64,000 bases of DNA, from positions 16,759,213-16,823,212 of the forward strand of contig OY755183.1 of assembly GCA_963576735.1 (NCBI GenBank), given 5' to 3'. Under the pieces are notes generated by a model. That model was not told the DNA's origin. It worked only from the letters and a program-made list of their open reading frames with translations, and did not search any database. Below, piece by piece: positions 20,953 to 31,224 of the stretch (position 1 is its first letter; each line of letters begins with the position of its first letter). Origin of the DNA: Bedellia somnulentella (Eukaryota > Arthropoda > Insecta > Lepidoptera > Bedelliidae). The position numbers were made by a program, and so were the translations under genes.

Positions 20953-21370
20953 CATACATACATACATACATATACTCACGCCATTAGTTCAGAAAAATTT
21001 GTAATGTTAGATTATGTGACCGAGTGAGAAATAGTGTTATTCGTGAAAAGTGTGGTGTGAAAGATGATATTGTAAGAAAGATAGAAAAAGGAATGTTGAG
21101 ATGGTTTGGGCACATAGAGAGGATGGATGATAGAAAATTGGTAAAAGGGATCTATAGAGCTAGTGTGGATGGTAATGTTAGTAGAGGACGACCACGGAGA
21201 ACACACTTGGACCAAATTGAGAGTGTGCTCAAAAAGGCTGGCGTCCGAAGTATGAAGAATAAAAGAGCATGTATGAAAAGATTGATGGATGTAAACGAAG
21301 CTAGAGAGGTTTGTCAGGATCGTGCGAAGTGGCGATCAATAGTCTCTGCCTACCCCAATGGGAACTAATG
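20953..21370. mobile_element. RTE insertion with inverted 5' part, 13-bp TSD
   Basis: GCTAAACAAATTA flanks it at 20940-20952 and 21371-21383. Left part (20953-20990): the RTE 3' tail and end in - orientation. Right part (20991-21370): the coding segment in + orientation, 114 codons from 'MRNSVIREKCGVKDD' to 'WRSIVSAYPNGN'. The two parts meet with the 9-10-bp overlap 'ccattagttc'/'gaactaatgg'. This is the structure twin priming gives. The encoded piece is the C-terminal domain of an RTE-clade reverse transcriptase ('MLRWFGHIERMDD', 'GRPRRTHLDQI'), without polymerase motifs. Confidence 0.92.
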
Positions 21371-21383
21371 GCTAAACAAATTA

Positions 21384-21794
21384 TATTACAAAATAAATAA
21401 ATTACATAATTAAAATTAAAAACAAATTATATTACAGAGATTTAATCTATTCTGACAACCGACTTCATCAAATTAATTTATTGCCAACCGCTAATAGAAA
21501 TAGGTTAGTGCCATACAAAGCCGACAGTACATAACTATACAAAGTTCCATATATAACTCAAATTCTAATAAAAGTCTAATTCTACTTAATTAGACTACAA
21601 ATGGTCCACATTCGTCAAAATTAACCTAATTAAAAATCGAAATCAATATTTTAGCACTAAATAGTTGGCATTGAATAAATATTCGCTCAGTTAAAGCTAT
21701 TAATAATAAGATAAGTATTTTATCGGAGTCCACACAACAACATTGTAAGGAATATAACCATATACAAATACAATAATAAATTATTAAGAATTGT
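21384..21794. other. Intergenic, AT-rich
   Basis: Nothing recognised. Confidence 0.5.
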
Positions 21795-22045
21795 ACATAC
21801 ATACATACATATACTCACGGCTATATATCCCAGGAAGGGGTAGCCAGAGCTAAAGAATTAGGAATTCCTCAGCCACTTTTGGAAATTTGAGTGGGGAAAA
21901 GATAGTAAAAATAAAGGTTGTTGGTGATGGGTCTCCAGCCGCATCGCCCAAAAATCCCTTAATAGCCCCATACCGTTAGTCGCCTCTTACGTACACCCAC
22001 CGGAAGAAATGGGGTAGTGCTATTCTAAACCGACACTACACGGCA
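21795..22045 (-). mobile_element. SINE-A full-length, subfamily 2
   Basis: Four ACAT tail units to 'gacactacacggcaac'. 'gaattgt' occurs on both sides, slightly offset. Confidence 0.93.
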
Positions 22046-22214
22046 ACGAACGAATTGTCTATCGATATTTACTAGTAATTGATTGATCATTGCGCATTTT
22101 TCATTGAAACATACTTTTGCACGCAACCAAATTCTTAAAAATGAAATGGAAGCATACTCAACCGAACTAAAAAACAACTCTACCAATTCATTGCCTAACA
22201 ACGGAGTAATCGCG

Positions 22215-22262
22215 TAACATACATACAAAAAACATACAATCGAATTCAGTACCTCCTTTCTT
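22215..22262. repeat. Lepidopteran dispersed repeat end
   Basis: 'acatacaatcgaattcagta' and 'cctcctttcttgaa': same family as 17936-18012. Confidence 0.6.
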
Positions 22263-22279
22263 GAAAGGATCGTTAGATT

Positions 22280-22512
22280 CATCATGGTTGTTAACGGCGA
22301 GGGAAAACATCGTGAGGAAACCCACATGGCTGAATTGTACTTAAGCATGTGACAGTGTATTCGTACAAAACGGCGATAGGCTTGCCCCCTATTACGTAAG
22401 TACACTGTCCATGCAAAACGTGGGTACTCTGAACACCAGGTAACAATGTCACGTGATGTTCAGAAGTATTAGTACCCCTGCCAAACCCTTCGGGGATATA
22501 CGGCTTGAATAT
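22280..22512 (+). mobile_element. SINE-B copy, 5' truncated
   Basis: Runs from 'atcatggttgttaacggcga' to 'ggggatatacggcttgaat'; the tRNA-like head is missing. Confidence 0.92.
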
Positions 22513-22887
22513 TTGAGTTCAGTTAAAATAATAATAGAATTCCGCACTAACTAACAACTCAAATATACCTACTAATAGTTACAAAAGTGAACTGCAGCTA
22601 AATAAGGCTGTAGAATCATCAAATATCTTCAATGATCAATAACTGTTTAAAAGAACATTAATGATTGTATTTGTATTCACAACCGACACTTGCTAGGAAC
22701 GGCGCGACATTATTGTTGATTATATTCAGTACTGAGCGGCCTTGGCTAATTAACATGGCCGATTGATTGGAAAGGATAGGCAGAGACACTGAATTTTAGT
22801 CGTTTTTTTTTTAATTTTAACTTGGGCCAGTTGGCTCCAAAGCATTGCCTTGTTTTAGGGGTTACTACATATGATATATAAGGCAAC

Positions 22888-23112
22888 CGTTATGGTTGTT
22901 AACGCTGAGGGAAAACATCGTGAGGAAACCCCATGGCTATACTTTTTTCATGTGACAGTGTATTCGTACAAAACGGCGATAGGCTTGCCCCCTATCACGT
23001 GAGTACACTGTCCAAGCAACAAGTGGATACTCTGAACACCAGGTGATAATGTAATATGATGTTTAGGAGTATTAGTACCTCTGCCAACCCCTTCGAGGAT
23101 ATACAGCGTGAA
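22888..23112 (+). mobile_element. SINE-B copy, 5' truncated
   Basis: 'atggttgttaacgctgaggg' to 'ggatatacagcgtgaaa'. It has a private deletion after 'cccatggct'. Confidence 0.9.
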
Positions 23113-23216
23113 ATTTTGAATTTGAGTGTTAAGTTGAGATCCATAAGAAATGATACCTCCACCATCCGCCACCTTAATACCGGACCGCCACCACCGGATA
23201 AGTTTTATGAGTAAGT

Positions 23217-23463
23217 GCCGTGTAGTGTCGGCTTAGAATAACACTACCCCATTTCTACCCGTGGGTGATCGTAAAAGGCGACTAAGGGTTTAGGGGCTTT
23301 TTAATTGATTTTTGAGCGATGTGGTTGGAGACCCGTCACCATAAACATTTATTATTACCATCCTTTCCCCAATCAACTTCCAAAAGTGGCTGAGGAATTT
23401 TCTCATTCCAAAGCTCTGGCTACCCCTTTAAGGGATTTATAACCGTGAGTATATGTATGTATG
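23217..23463 (+). mobile_element. SINE-A full-length, subfamily 3
   Basis: Starts GCCGTGTAGTGTCGG; carries 'gtgggtgatcgtaaaaggcg'. It ends about 400 bp upstream of the GPCR start codon. Confidence 0.95.
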
Positions 23464-23638
23464 TAAGATTAATGATTGTAGCGAAGATGCCGCACTCCAT
23501 ACAAATTCAACGCACAAAAGTGGATAACGAGAATGACACTCAAGACTGTTTGACAATTAAATATTTATTGAAGTACAATTATCGACCTTACCGCATTTTT
23601 CTTAAGACCTACTATTTATTGCAAGAACTAGCACGCGA

Positions 23639-23860
23639 CTGTCAGTGTAACAGCGCTTTTCATAGATAGAAGCACTGTTTGGCCGGGCCGGCCGTTTTTG
23701 TGCTTTGTTTGTGTATCTTTGATCGAAGTTTGTAACTAAAAAATATATTTTATATTTCCAGCTCATACTCAACAAAAATGGCGCGCAAAAAGACAGTGTA
23801 GTTAAAAGTGACGTTTAAAGAACTAGTGTTTATCGATAAGTGTAGTGAAGTGTCATCGCG
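23639..23860 (+). promoter_or_regulatory. Upstream/5'-UTR region of the Tre1-like gene
   Basis: Contains an initiator-like 'gtcagt' (about 23641), a GC block 'ggccgggccggccg' and an acceptor-like 'tttatatttccag' ending at 23761. The coding exon may therefore start at 23762 after a 5'-UTR intron. No TATA box is obvious. Confidence 0.35.
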
Positions 23861-23963
23861 ATGCATAATTCCACGATATCGACGTTGGAGACAATTTACC
23901 CGCGACAGGCGACCATTATGGCGGCTTTGTGCGCTATTATTTTTAGCGTTGTCGGCGTTATCG
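23861..23963 (+). CDS. Tre1: Tre1-like GPCR, exon 1 (N-terminus, TM1 start)
   Basis: Class A G-protein-coupled receptor of the insect Tre1 (trapped in endoderm 1)/moody group. In Drosophila, Tre1 guides germ cell migration and moody acts in the blood-brain barrier. Exon 1 runs from the ATG to a donor G|GTGAG: 34 codons plus one base. It encodes a short extracellular N-terminus with one N-glycosylation sequon (N3-S-T) and 'TIYPRQATIMAA', then the first half of TM1 ('CAIIFSVVGVIG'). The next exon continues exactly in phase with 'GNLITAIAL', the TM1 GN motif. The whole coding sequence is about 330 residues, 994 bases in five exons, shorter than typical because of a short third cytoplasmic loop. 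The name rests on remembered family features (the N-terminus, NRY, 'FSCTIL', 'SPKKYLF', 'AWASSVINP'). Confidence 0.85.
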
Positions 23964-24892
23964 GTGAGTTGACTTCTAGATTTTGTTTTTTTATTGATAA
24001 AGGGCATGGAAAGATAGTTTTGCTAATAAACATAATAAGGAGTTATTATTATCTTCTTAATTTTATCTGATTGCTTTCAAAAGTTGCTAAGAAATCGTTT
24101 GTACTATAGCTCTTTGAGGCTCAGTTGTGGGTAAAGTAAGGAAAAAAGTTATTTTGTCTTATATGGAGTAGGAACAAATTATTCTTATTTACACTTTTTA
24201 TATATGTTTAACGTGAATTATATAAGCATTAGCAGGTAATGAAGAAATATAATAGGAAGGTAATAAACGTTTATCTTCAAAAAATATGTTTGATTTTACT
24301 ATAAATTTAATAAAGAATTTGCGAGGAATTTACTTTAAAGAGTTTGATTCTTAATTTAACAATTATCAGCCAATCGAAAGTATGACTGGGGACCGCTATT
24401 CGCGTCATCTGGGGGTTATTTTATAAAATACATTCAAAATTCAGCACCTTCCTCATTAACTATATTAACTATAACAAAATCAATAATAACAACATAACAA
24501 GATAATTTACTGTATAACATCTACTAATAAACACAATAGTATTACAAATTTATATGCCATAAAAAATTTTATGTAGGTCATATGTATTTTCATACCGTAT
24601 TTATGTATATTTACAATTATAACAGTCACATCTTACACACCATTACTAACACCCTCACTATCACTAACATATCAACAAGGTATTATTATTTTTTTACATT
24701 ATTTTTAATTCTAATTACAAATTTGATCCTTTCATATTAATTTATTTTATTTTATTTTACAGTGTTTACATTATTATTATTATTCATTTAACTATGTCTT
24801 ACGTCACTTCTTACCATGGATAACTCTTAATAATTATTGTTATTACTCCTGTTGTTTTGTTTTGTTTTTTTTTTATTACTAGTTTATATCTA

Positions 24893-25005
24893 AAGCGCAG
24901 ATTATATCACAATAATTTATTTAATTGGTTTCCCAAGGGACAGGCTGTGCCTAGTTTGGGAACCCCTGTAAATCGACAATGCTGTATTTCTTTTAATAAA
25001 CGTAT
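24893..25005 (+). mobile_element. LINE 3'-UTR-like fragment
   Basis: 'ggacaggctgtgcctagttt', 'gggaacccctgtaaatcgac' and 'aataaacg' have the look of a CR1/jockey-type LINE 3' end. Confidence 0.5.
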
Positions 25006-25527
25006 TTTTACTTTACTTTTTTTTTTACTTTTAACTTATCTTATCATATAACAATTGTCAATAACAACCTCACTCTCACCACTACTTACATCCCACTCCA
25101 TTAGTAAGGTTCAGCATAGCTGCTATGAGCGACCTTTTAACTAGGTATCGCGTGGTTTAAAACAGCTATCTCTTTCGCCTCTACTTGGCCTATATTGCCA
25201 TCTCATTCTAACAGATATCGTGACGATAAAATAGCGGTCGTACTAGGCCTCCGATTACGATCAAGTCGAGTTACGTATAAGTTTGTTTACGCGATGTATC
25301 GAATGATGGGCTTACAGGGAACTCGTTGAAAGATTAGTTTACGTTCGTACGATCGATACAATTAGGCTTGTTGAATGCGCACATTATGTTTATTACGTCA
25401 GTTAGATTTTCTTATTCACATCATTATGATTCAAGTGGTTACGACGAATGTGATGATAAGTATGAAAACACAGAGATCTACGAATTGTTGAGATCAACCA
25501 AAAACTCTTTTACATGAAAATCATTAA

Positions 25528-25800
25528 GGAGATGATATTGTAAAAAAGAGAGAAAAAGGAATGTTTAAATGGTTTCAGCTCATAGAGAGGTTGGGCGATA
25601 GTAAATTAGTGAAAAAGAACTATCGAGCTAAAGTGGTAGGTAATGTTAAATACAGAGTGTGCTCAAAAAGGCAGTAATAAAAAAACATGTATGAAAAGAT
25701 TGATGGATGTACACACGAAGCTAGAGAGTTTTGCAAGGATCGTACAAAGTTGCGATGGATAGTCTCTGCCTACTCCAATCGGAAATATGGGCGTGATAAA
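25528..25800 (+). pseudogene. RTE C-terminal fragment, degenerate
   Basis: 'gatgatattgtaaaaaagag' through 'gcgatggatagtctctgcct' parallels the 20991-21360 segment with deletions. Frames are broken and the 3' end is 'gggcgtga'. Confidence 0.8.
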
Positions 25801-25892
25801 GGCTGTATCTATAGGTTGCCATTTTGAACGATTCTGTCAAAACCTCCCACGCTTTAGCCTTATTTATGAATGTATTAGTCCTCTATCATTGG

Positions 25893-26046
25893 GGCTATTT
25901 AATTTGTTTGCCGACGTGGCTGGAGAGGTATCACCAACCATCATTTACCCTTGATGCCTTTTTTAACATTTTCCTAGAGTTGCTGAAGAATTATTGCATT
26001 GTTTTAAGCTCAGGCTACTCCTTCATACGATTTATAGCAGTGTTTA
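25893..26046 (+). mobile_element. SINE-A copy, strongly diverged
   Basis: 'gccgacgtggctggagaggt', 'atcaccaaccatcatttacc' and 'gatttatagcagtg' keep the order of the family. Confidence 0.6.
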
Positions 26047-26066
26047 AAGTCAAATGCAATAATTGG

Positions 26067-26185
26067 ACTTCGTGAATTGTATTTATATTATTTCGCCTCC
26101 CTAGCTCCCTACCGACCAAACTACTTACAATTAAATTATTATACAATTTAAAACTCGTCATATATTTTGTTAAGTAAATCTTTCT
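26067..26185. repeat. 119-bp direct repeat, left copy
   Basis: Starts 'acttcgtgaattgtattt', ends 'aagtaaatctttct'. It flanks the SINE-A at 26186 and matches 26436-26554 with roughly 8-10 differences. Confidence 0.95.
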
Positions 26186-26435
26186 ACATACATACATACA
26201 TACACTCACGGCTATAATCCCAAGAAGGGGTAGCCAGAGCTAAGGAACTAGAAGTTCCTCAGCCACTTTTGGAAGTTGAGTGGGGAAAAGATGGTAAAAA
26301 TAAAGGTTTCTGGTGATGGGTCTCCAACCGCATCGCCCAAAAATGTAATAAAAAGCCCCAATACCCTTAGTCGCCTGTTACGACACCCGTGGGTAGAAAG
26401 GGGTAGTGACATTCCAAGCCGGCACTACACGGCAA
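26186..26435 (-). mobile_element. SINE-A full-length, subfamily 1
   Basis: Complete from (ACAT)n tail to 'gccggcactacacggca'. Lies exactly between the two 119-bp direct repeats. Confidence 0.95.
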
Positions 26436-26554
26436 ACTTCGTAAATTATATTTATATCATTTCGCCTCCCTAGCTCCCTACCGACCAAAAAACTTACAAC
26501 TAAATTATTATACAATTTAGAACTCGTCATATATTTTGTTAAGTAAATCTTTCT
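26436..26554. repeat. 119-bp direct repeat, right copy
   Basis: Second copy, starting 'acttcgtaaattatattt' and ending 'aagtaaatctttct'. Confidence 0.95.
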
Positions 26555-26742
26555 AATGCTACCCATATTGCTAGAATAGCTCGCAATCGCTCACACTAAT
26601 AATCATGTAAGTGTTACGTGAAACGCATGAGCGAATGAAAACTACACACGCGTCACTCGTCGAGAAACATTAGGGAAAAGAAAACATCATATCGCATTAT
26701 TTTTTAAATTGATAGTTCCATAAATCATATCAGTTACTATTT

Positions 26743-26800
26743 ACATACATACATATTCTCACGGCTATAAATCCCTAGAAGGGGTAGTCAGAGCTAAGGA
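26743..26800 (-). mobile_element. SINE-A 3'-end fragment
   Basis: Only the tail and the last ~50 bp ('ctcacggctataaatcccta'). Confidence 0.85.
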
Positions 26801-27458
26801 GAAAAAGATATACTACTATAGATACTTTATAGGTCGTTTTGTCACTAGTTTAATGTATCTATACTAATATTATAAAGAGGAAAGGTTTGATTTTTTGTTT
26901 GTTTGTTTGAATTGAATAGGCTCCAAAACTACTAGACGGATTTGAAAAATTTTTTCACTGTTATAATGCTACACTATGCCCGAGTGACATAAGCTATATT
27001 TCATTTTCAAAAAAATTAGGGATCCTTACGTAAACTTCAAAAATGTAACCCAAGGTGTTAAAGAAATACCAAAAAAAATATTTACATCGCGTGCGCTGCG
27101 AAAACTATTGAAAATAGAATAAAATTATGTACTACAATTTTATAGAACACATCATTATCTAAAAAAAATGCCCGGACAGCATGTCTCTAACTATTATAGT
27201 TATCTCACAACAAGCGTCATTATATAAAATTATTTAAAATTAAATTAAAATCCTGTTTTAGAAAAGGTTCTTTATTTGTACCTATCTAATCCTTATAAAA
27301 AAAGTATATATTATTTCAGACTACTTCAATACCCTTATATTACTCTTTGAATTATTCAATTCGAACATTCCATTCGAAAGTTATCTCGAATTAAAAAAAT
27401 AGATAAAACTCCGCTCGATTAGCTATGCATAGTAAGTTGTTGCAGGCGTCACGAAGGG

Positions 27459-27816
27459 GTACGGGAGGCTGCTTATCAAAGAGTTAAAGCAAAATTTAAT
27501 TGTAGCGACTATTATCACTGGCCCAGCAGCCGGTCAATTAGCTCAAATACCGAGGATACCGATGATCCCAACTGATCTGCCAATTCCATTTAAACGGCTA
27601 CAATTTCCGGTTAAAACATCTTTTGCTTTAACAATTAATAAGTTCCAAGGCCAAACCTTCAAATTAGTAGGGATTGACCTGCGAAAGAATTGTTTTACTC
27701 ACGGTCAACTGTACGTTGGCCTGTCGCGGGTGGGAGCTCCTGAACATCAATTTATTTTGCTGCCCCAAAATACAACAACGTCAAATATTGTTTACAGGGA
27801 AGCTCTAACTCTATAA
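27459..27816 (+). pseudogene. Helitron PIF1-like helicase, C-terminal remnant
   Basis: The C-terminal end of the Rep/helicase protein that drives rolling-circle transposition. Visible blocks: 'IPRIPMIPTDLPIPFKRLQF', the helicase motif region 'TINKFQGQT', then 'VGIDLRKNCFTHGQLYVGLS' followed by 'RV'. The frame is open from about 27480 to the stop at 27814-27816. Upstream a frameshift near 27470 and loss of all earlier motifs (Rep domain, Walker A/B) show decay. It is co-oriented with and 686 bp from the Helitron 3' end, consistent with being the tail of the original gene. Confidence 0.85.
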
Positions 27817-27881
27817 ATTGAATGGCTTTTGATGTAATTACTCATTATGAAAAATAAAAAAAATAAAAATATATATAAATA

Positions 27882-28382
27882 TACATACATATACTCACGG
27901 CTTTAAATCCCTAGAAGGGGTAGCCAGAGCTAAGGAATCAGAAATTCCTCAGCCACTTTTGGAAGTCTGCTGTGTAGTGTCGGCTTAGAATAGCACTACC
28001 CCATTTCTTCCGGTGGGTGTACGTAAGAGGCGACTAACGGTATTGGGGCTTTTAAGGGATTTTGGGCGATGCGGTTGGAGACCCATCACCAACAACCTTT
28101 ATTTTACCATCTTTTCCCCACACAACTTCCAAAAGTGGCTGAGGAATTTCTAATTCCTTAGCTCTGGCTACCCCTTCTAGGGATTTATAGCCGTGAGTAT
28201 ATGTATGTATGTACTTTTGGAAGTTGTGTGGGGAAAAGATGGTGAAATAAAGGTTGTTGGTGATGGGTCACCAACCGCATCGCCCAAAAATCCCTCAAAA
28301 GCCCCAAAACCGTTAGTCGCCTCTTACGTACACCCACCGGGAGAAATGGGGTAGTGCTATTCTGAGCCGACACTACACAGCA
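27882..28382 (-). mobile_element. SINE-A copy split by another SINE-A
   Basis: Outer, older copy: 27882-27966 and 28225-28382, subfamily 2, tail at left and 'gacactacacagc' at right. Inserted in the Helitron 3' region. 'aaaaatata' near both edges may be its TSD. Confidence 0.93.
27967..28212 (+). mobile_element. SINE-A nested inside a SINE-A, 12-bp TSD
   Basis: ACTTTTGGAAGT at 27955-27966 and 28213-28224 is a duplicated piece of the host SINE. It fixes the element as 246 bp from CTGCTGTGTAGTGTCGG to GTATGTATGT. Confidence 0.98.
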
Positions 28383-28640
28383 AAAAATATAGCATAGTTT
28401 AAAACTTAAAAAAATATGTTAATATAATAATACATATAATAAAATGAAAAACAAAATGTTAATGATAATTCATGCCCGAGCGAAGCCGGGACGGGCTGCT
28501 AGTTTGTACTAAATAGCGGTGAATATGATTGTCATATTGTCCCAATATTAGCAAGCCATTCTGCAATATATTATCTGATAACCTTATTTGAGCGAAATTA
28601 CTATTCTATTAAACTAATTTGTGTTAACTTACTATGTCAC

Positions 28641-28780
28641 TACTGTGTGGTGCCGGCTTAGAATGTCGCTACCCCTTTCTACCCACGGGTGTCGTAAGAG
28701 GCGACTAAGGGTATTTGGGTTTTTTATTGGATTTTTGGGCGATGCTGTTGGAGACGCATCACCAAAAACCTTTATTATAC
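28641..28780 (+). mobile_element. SINE-A 5' half, subfamily 1
   Basis: 'actgtgtggtgccggcttag' to 'caccaaaaacctttatta', then switches abruptly to antisense RTE sequence. Confidence 0.88.
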
Positions 28781-28936
28781 ATGCTCTTCTATTCCTTATA
28801 CTTCGTACGCCTGCCTCTTTGAGCATACTCTCAATTTAGTCCAAGTGTGTCCTGCGAGGTCGTCCTCGACTAACATTACCTTCCACCTTAGCTCTATAGA
28901 TCCCTTTTACCAATTTCCTATCATCCATTTTCTCTG
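28781..28936 (-). mobile_element. RTE internal fragment
   Basis: Antisense of the region encoding 'DDRKLVKGIYRA' to 'VLKKAGVRS'; no 3' end. Joined to the SINE-A half on its left. Confidence 0.85.
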
Positions 28937-29212
28937 AAATCAAATCTTCTTCAATCAATAGTGCACCTGGGATAGATGGAATTACTTCATTCGAGATTTC
29001 TTGCACTCATCAAGAGAATATTTGATAGCAGAAAGCGTACCAAGATATAATTTTAACTGGTACTAAATCATTGTTTAGTGCACTAGTTAGCAAAACTTAA
29101 CGAGCGTGGTGAAAGATTTTGCGAAACTGACTAAAACACATAAAAGTGTATCTAGTAGTGATGACATTGATGGATTCTTTCATTATTAAATGCGATGGAT
29201 GGCAAGTTAATT
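28937..29212. other. Unassigned sequence between RTE pieces
   Basis: No recognised content. Confidence 0.4.
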
Positions 29213-29325
29213 ACATACATATATTCACGCCAGTGAACGATCCTGACAAACCTCTCTAGCTTCGTTTACATCCATCAATCTTCTCATACATGCTCATTTA
29301 TTCTTCATACTTCGGACGCCTGCCT
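29213..29325 (-). mobile_element. RTE 3'-end fragment
   Basis: 'acatacatatattcacgcca', with the last coding ~25 bp deleted, then 'gatcctgacaaacctctcta' onward to the 'ggacgcctgcc' region. Confidence 0.85.
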
Positions 29326-29414
29326 TTAAAAGTAGTTAAAGAATTTGTAATTTGTGAAGCCTGGTTGCCCCTTTTTTGGGATGAAAAACCGTGAGTATAT
29401 TTACGTATGTATGG
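29326..29414 (+). mobile_element. SINE-A 3' end
   Basis: 'aaaagtagttaaagaatttg' to 'aaccgtgagtatatttacgt'; it directly follows the antisense RTE piece. Confidence 0.75.
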
Positions 29415-29633
29415 AGCCCTTAAAACTATTGTACTCTTCCTTATACCATTGTTCTGGTGCTAAGACATATTAAACCGCCGCCATATTGAATTATATTCGT
29501 TTCGAAAGACCAATGTAATTTATGGTAATGGCGGTTGTCAATGCTAATTGTATAATTCAAATTCAAGTTTTCACTGTGGTAATGGATGTAGTTTGCATAC
29601 TATTGTTTTAAGGGTATTGTTCTAAGAAAGTAT

Positions 29634-29889
29634 GCTGTGAAGTGTCGGCTTAGAAAAGCACTACCCTATTTATTCCGGTGGGTGTACGTAAGAGGCTAAG
29701 AGGCGACTAACGGTATTGGGGGCTTTTAAGGGATTTTTGGTTGATGCGGTGGGAGACCCATCACCAAGAACCTTTATTTTACCATCTTTTCCACACACAA
29801 TTTTCTAAAAGTGGCTGAGGAATTTCTCATTCCTCAGCTCTGGGTACTCCTTCTAGGGATTTATAGCCGTGAGTATATGTGTGTATGTA
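29634..29889 (+). mobile_element. SINE-A full-length, subfamily 2
   Basis: Private 10-bp duplication 'taagaggctaagaggcga' in the 5' third; ends 'gtatatgtgtgtatgta'. Confidence 0.93.
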
Positions 29890-29899
29890 AAACTTCCTC

Positions 29900-30013
29900 T
29901 CTTAAAAATATTGACGCATGTAGACGAAGTTCGATTGGTTTGCCAGGATCGTACAAAGAGGCGAACTATAGATTTTGCCTACCACAATGAGAACTAATAG
30001 CGTGAATTGAGTA
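29900..30013 (+). mobile_element. RTE 3' fragment
   Basis: 'gatcgtacaaagaggcgaac' to 'gagaactaatagcgtgaatt': the coding end and start of the 3' tail. Confidence 0.8.
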
Positions 30014-30028
30014 TATACACATTATGTA

Positions 30029-30395
30029 GCAACCATGATAGCCCAGTGGGTAGAACACTCGGTTATCGTGCAAACGACTAGAGTTCAAATCCTGGGTCGG
30101 GCCTACACCAATTTGTCTTTTCTAAAGACATATGTGTGGTTAATTTATCATGGTTGTTAACGGTGAGGAAAAACATCGTGAGGAAACCCACATGGCTGAG
30201 TTGTACTTAGTCATGTGACAGTGTATTCGTACAAAACGGCGATAGGCCTGCCCCTCACCACGTGAGTATACTGTCCATACAAAATCTGGGTACTCTGAAC
30301 ACCAGGTGACAAAGTCACGTGATGTTCAGAGGTATTAGTACCTTTGCCAACCCCTTCGGGGATATGCGGCGTGAACGTTTATGTTTACGTTTATG
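30029..30395 (+). mobile_element. SINE-B full-length copy
   Basis: tRNA-like head with A box (TAGCCCAGTGG, about 30040) and B-box-like GTTCAAATCC (about 30082); body to 'gcggcgtgaacgtttatgtt'. Confidence 0.95.
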
Positions 30396-31224
30396 TCTCT
30401 CCTCTACTCCATGTTCTTATATCGAGGAAGTAAAGCGTGCACTTTGCTTCTGTTCAGTCAAACATTTTTCTCACAATATCTCCCGCAATTCGCGGCTAAT
30501 GACCCGCTAATTGCCTTGAAATAAATATTTTTATACTCTTTAGTGATGACAGACTTTGATTCCTAATTGATAAATACTAGTTGCCTCCTAGTAGTCGAAT
30601 AAAGGTCCCGGTTATATTTCACATTCAGAAAGATGATTGGCAAATACAGACCTACAGAGTGGATACAATCAAAGCCATTTTGAAAACGCAAGGTTGCTGT
30701 ATGACTATCTCTATTTTCCTCCAAGCCTTAGATGAAATTCCACGTTTTGAAAGGATTTGTATATAAACATATATATTTTTTTGGGTTTTAATCCGGAAGA
30801 AGACTCCAGCCCATTCAAACATTACTTATATACTCGCGCAATTATTTTCCATTTAAAAATTTTGAGATGAAATCCCTAAATTCCCATAAACATCAAATTT
30901 TTCACTCAAAATAAAAAGCCAAAACTAAACATATCCCTCCAAAAAGTATTCCCTTCAATTTCTAAACAAATCATTAGTACACTTTCAGTAAAACTAACGA
31001 ATTAAATACTTCACCGTGTTGTCGAGCGAGACACAATCGATAAAATAAAATGAAGTTTTTTTTTATGTTCGTAAAAGGTGTGCCACTTGTAGACCGTGTC
31101 ATCACTAAACATGATCACATCATAACAATCCCCGAATAAGTTGGTGGGACTGTTTTCCCCACAAAGAAAAAGCATGTAATCGTGAATTTCAAATACATGA
31201 TAGGGTGTTTTTGTTTTTTTTATT

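Larger units (their letters stand above)
26858..28502 (+). mobile_element. Helitron, non-autonomous, complete ends
   Basis: 5' end TCTATACTAATATTATAAAG at 26858, preceded by A. 3' end GGGCTGCTAG at 28502, followed by T. This is the Helitron pattern: 5' TC, 3' CTRR, insertion between A and T, no target duplication. Just before the 3' end GCCCG (28474-28478) pairs with CGGGC (28492-28496), the expected terminal hairpin. About 1145 bp remain after removing two nested SINE-A copies. It retains only the end of a helicase gene, so it cannot encode a complete Rep/helicase protein. Confidence 0.92.

Noticed and set aside
22025..22405. 126-codon open frame on the - strand
   Set aside because: Covers SINE-A and SINE-B ends and unique AT-rich DNA; no protein family resemblance.
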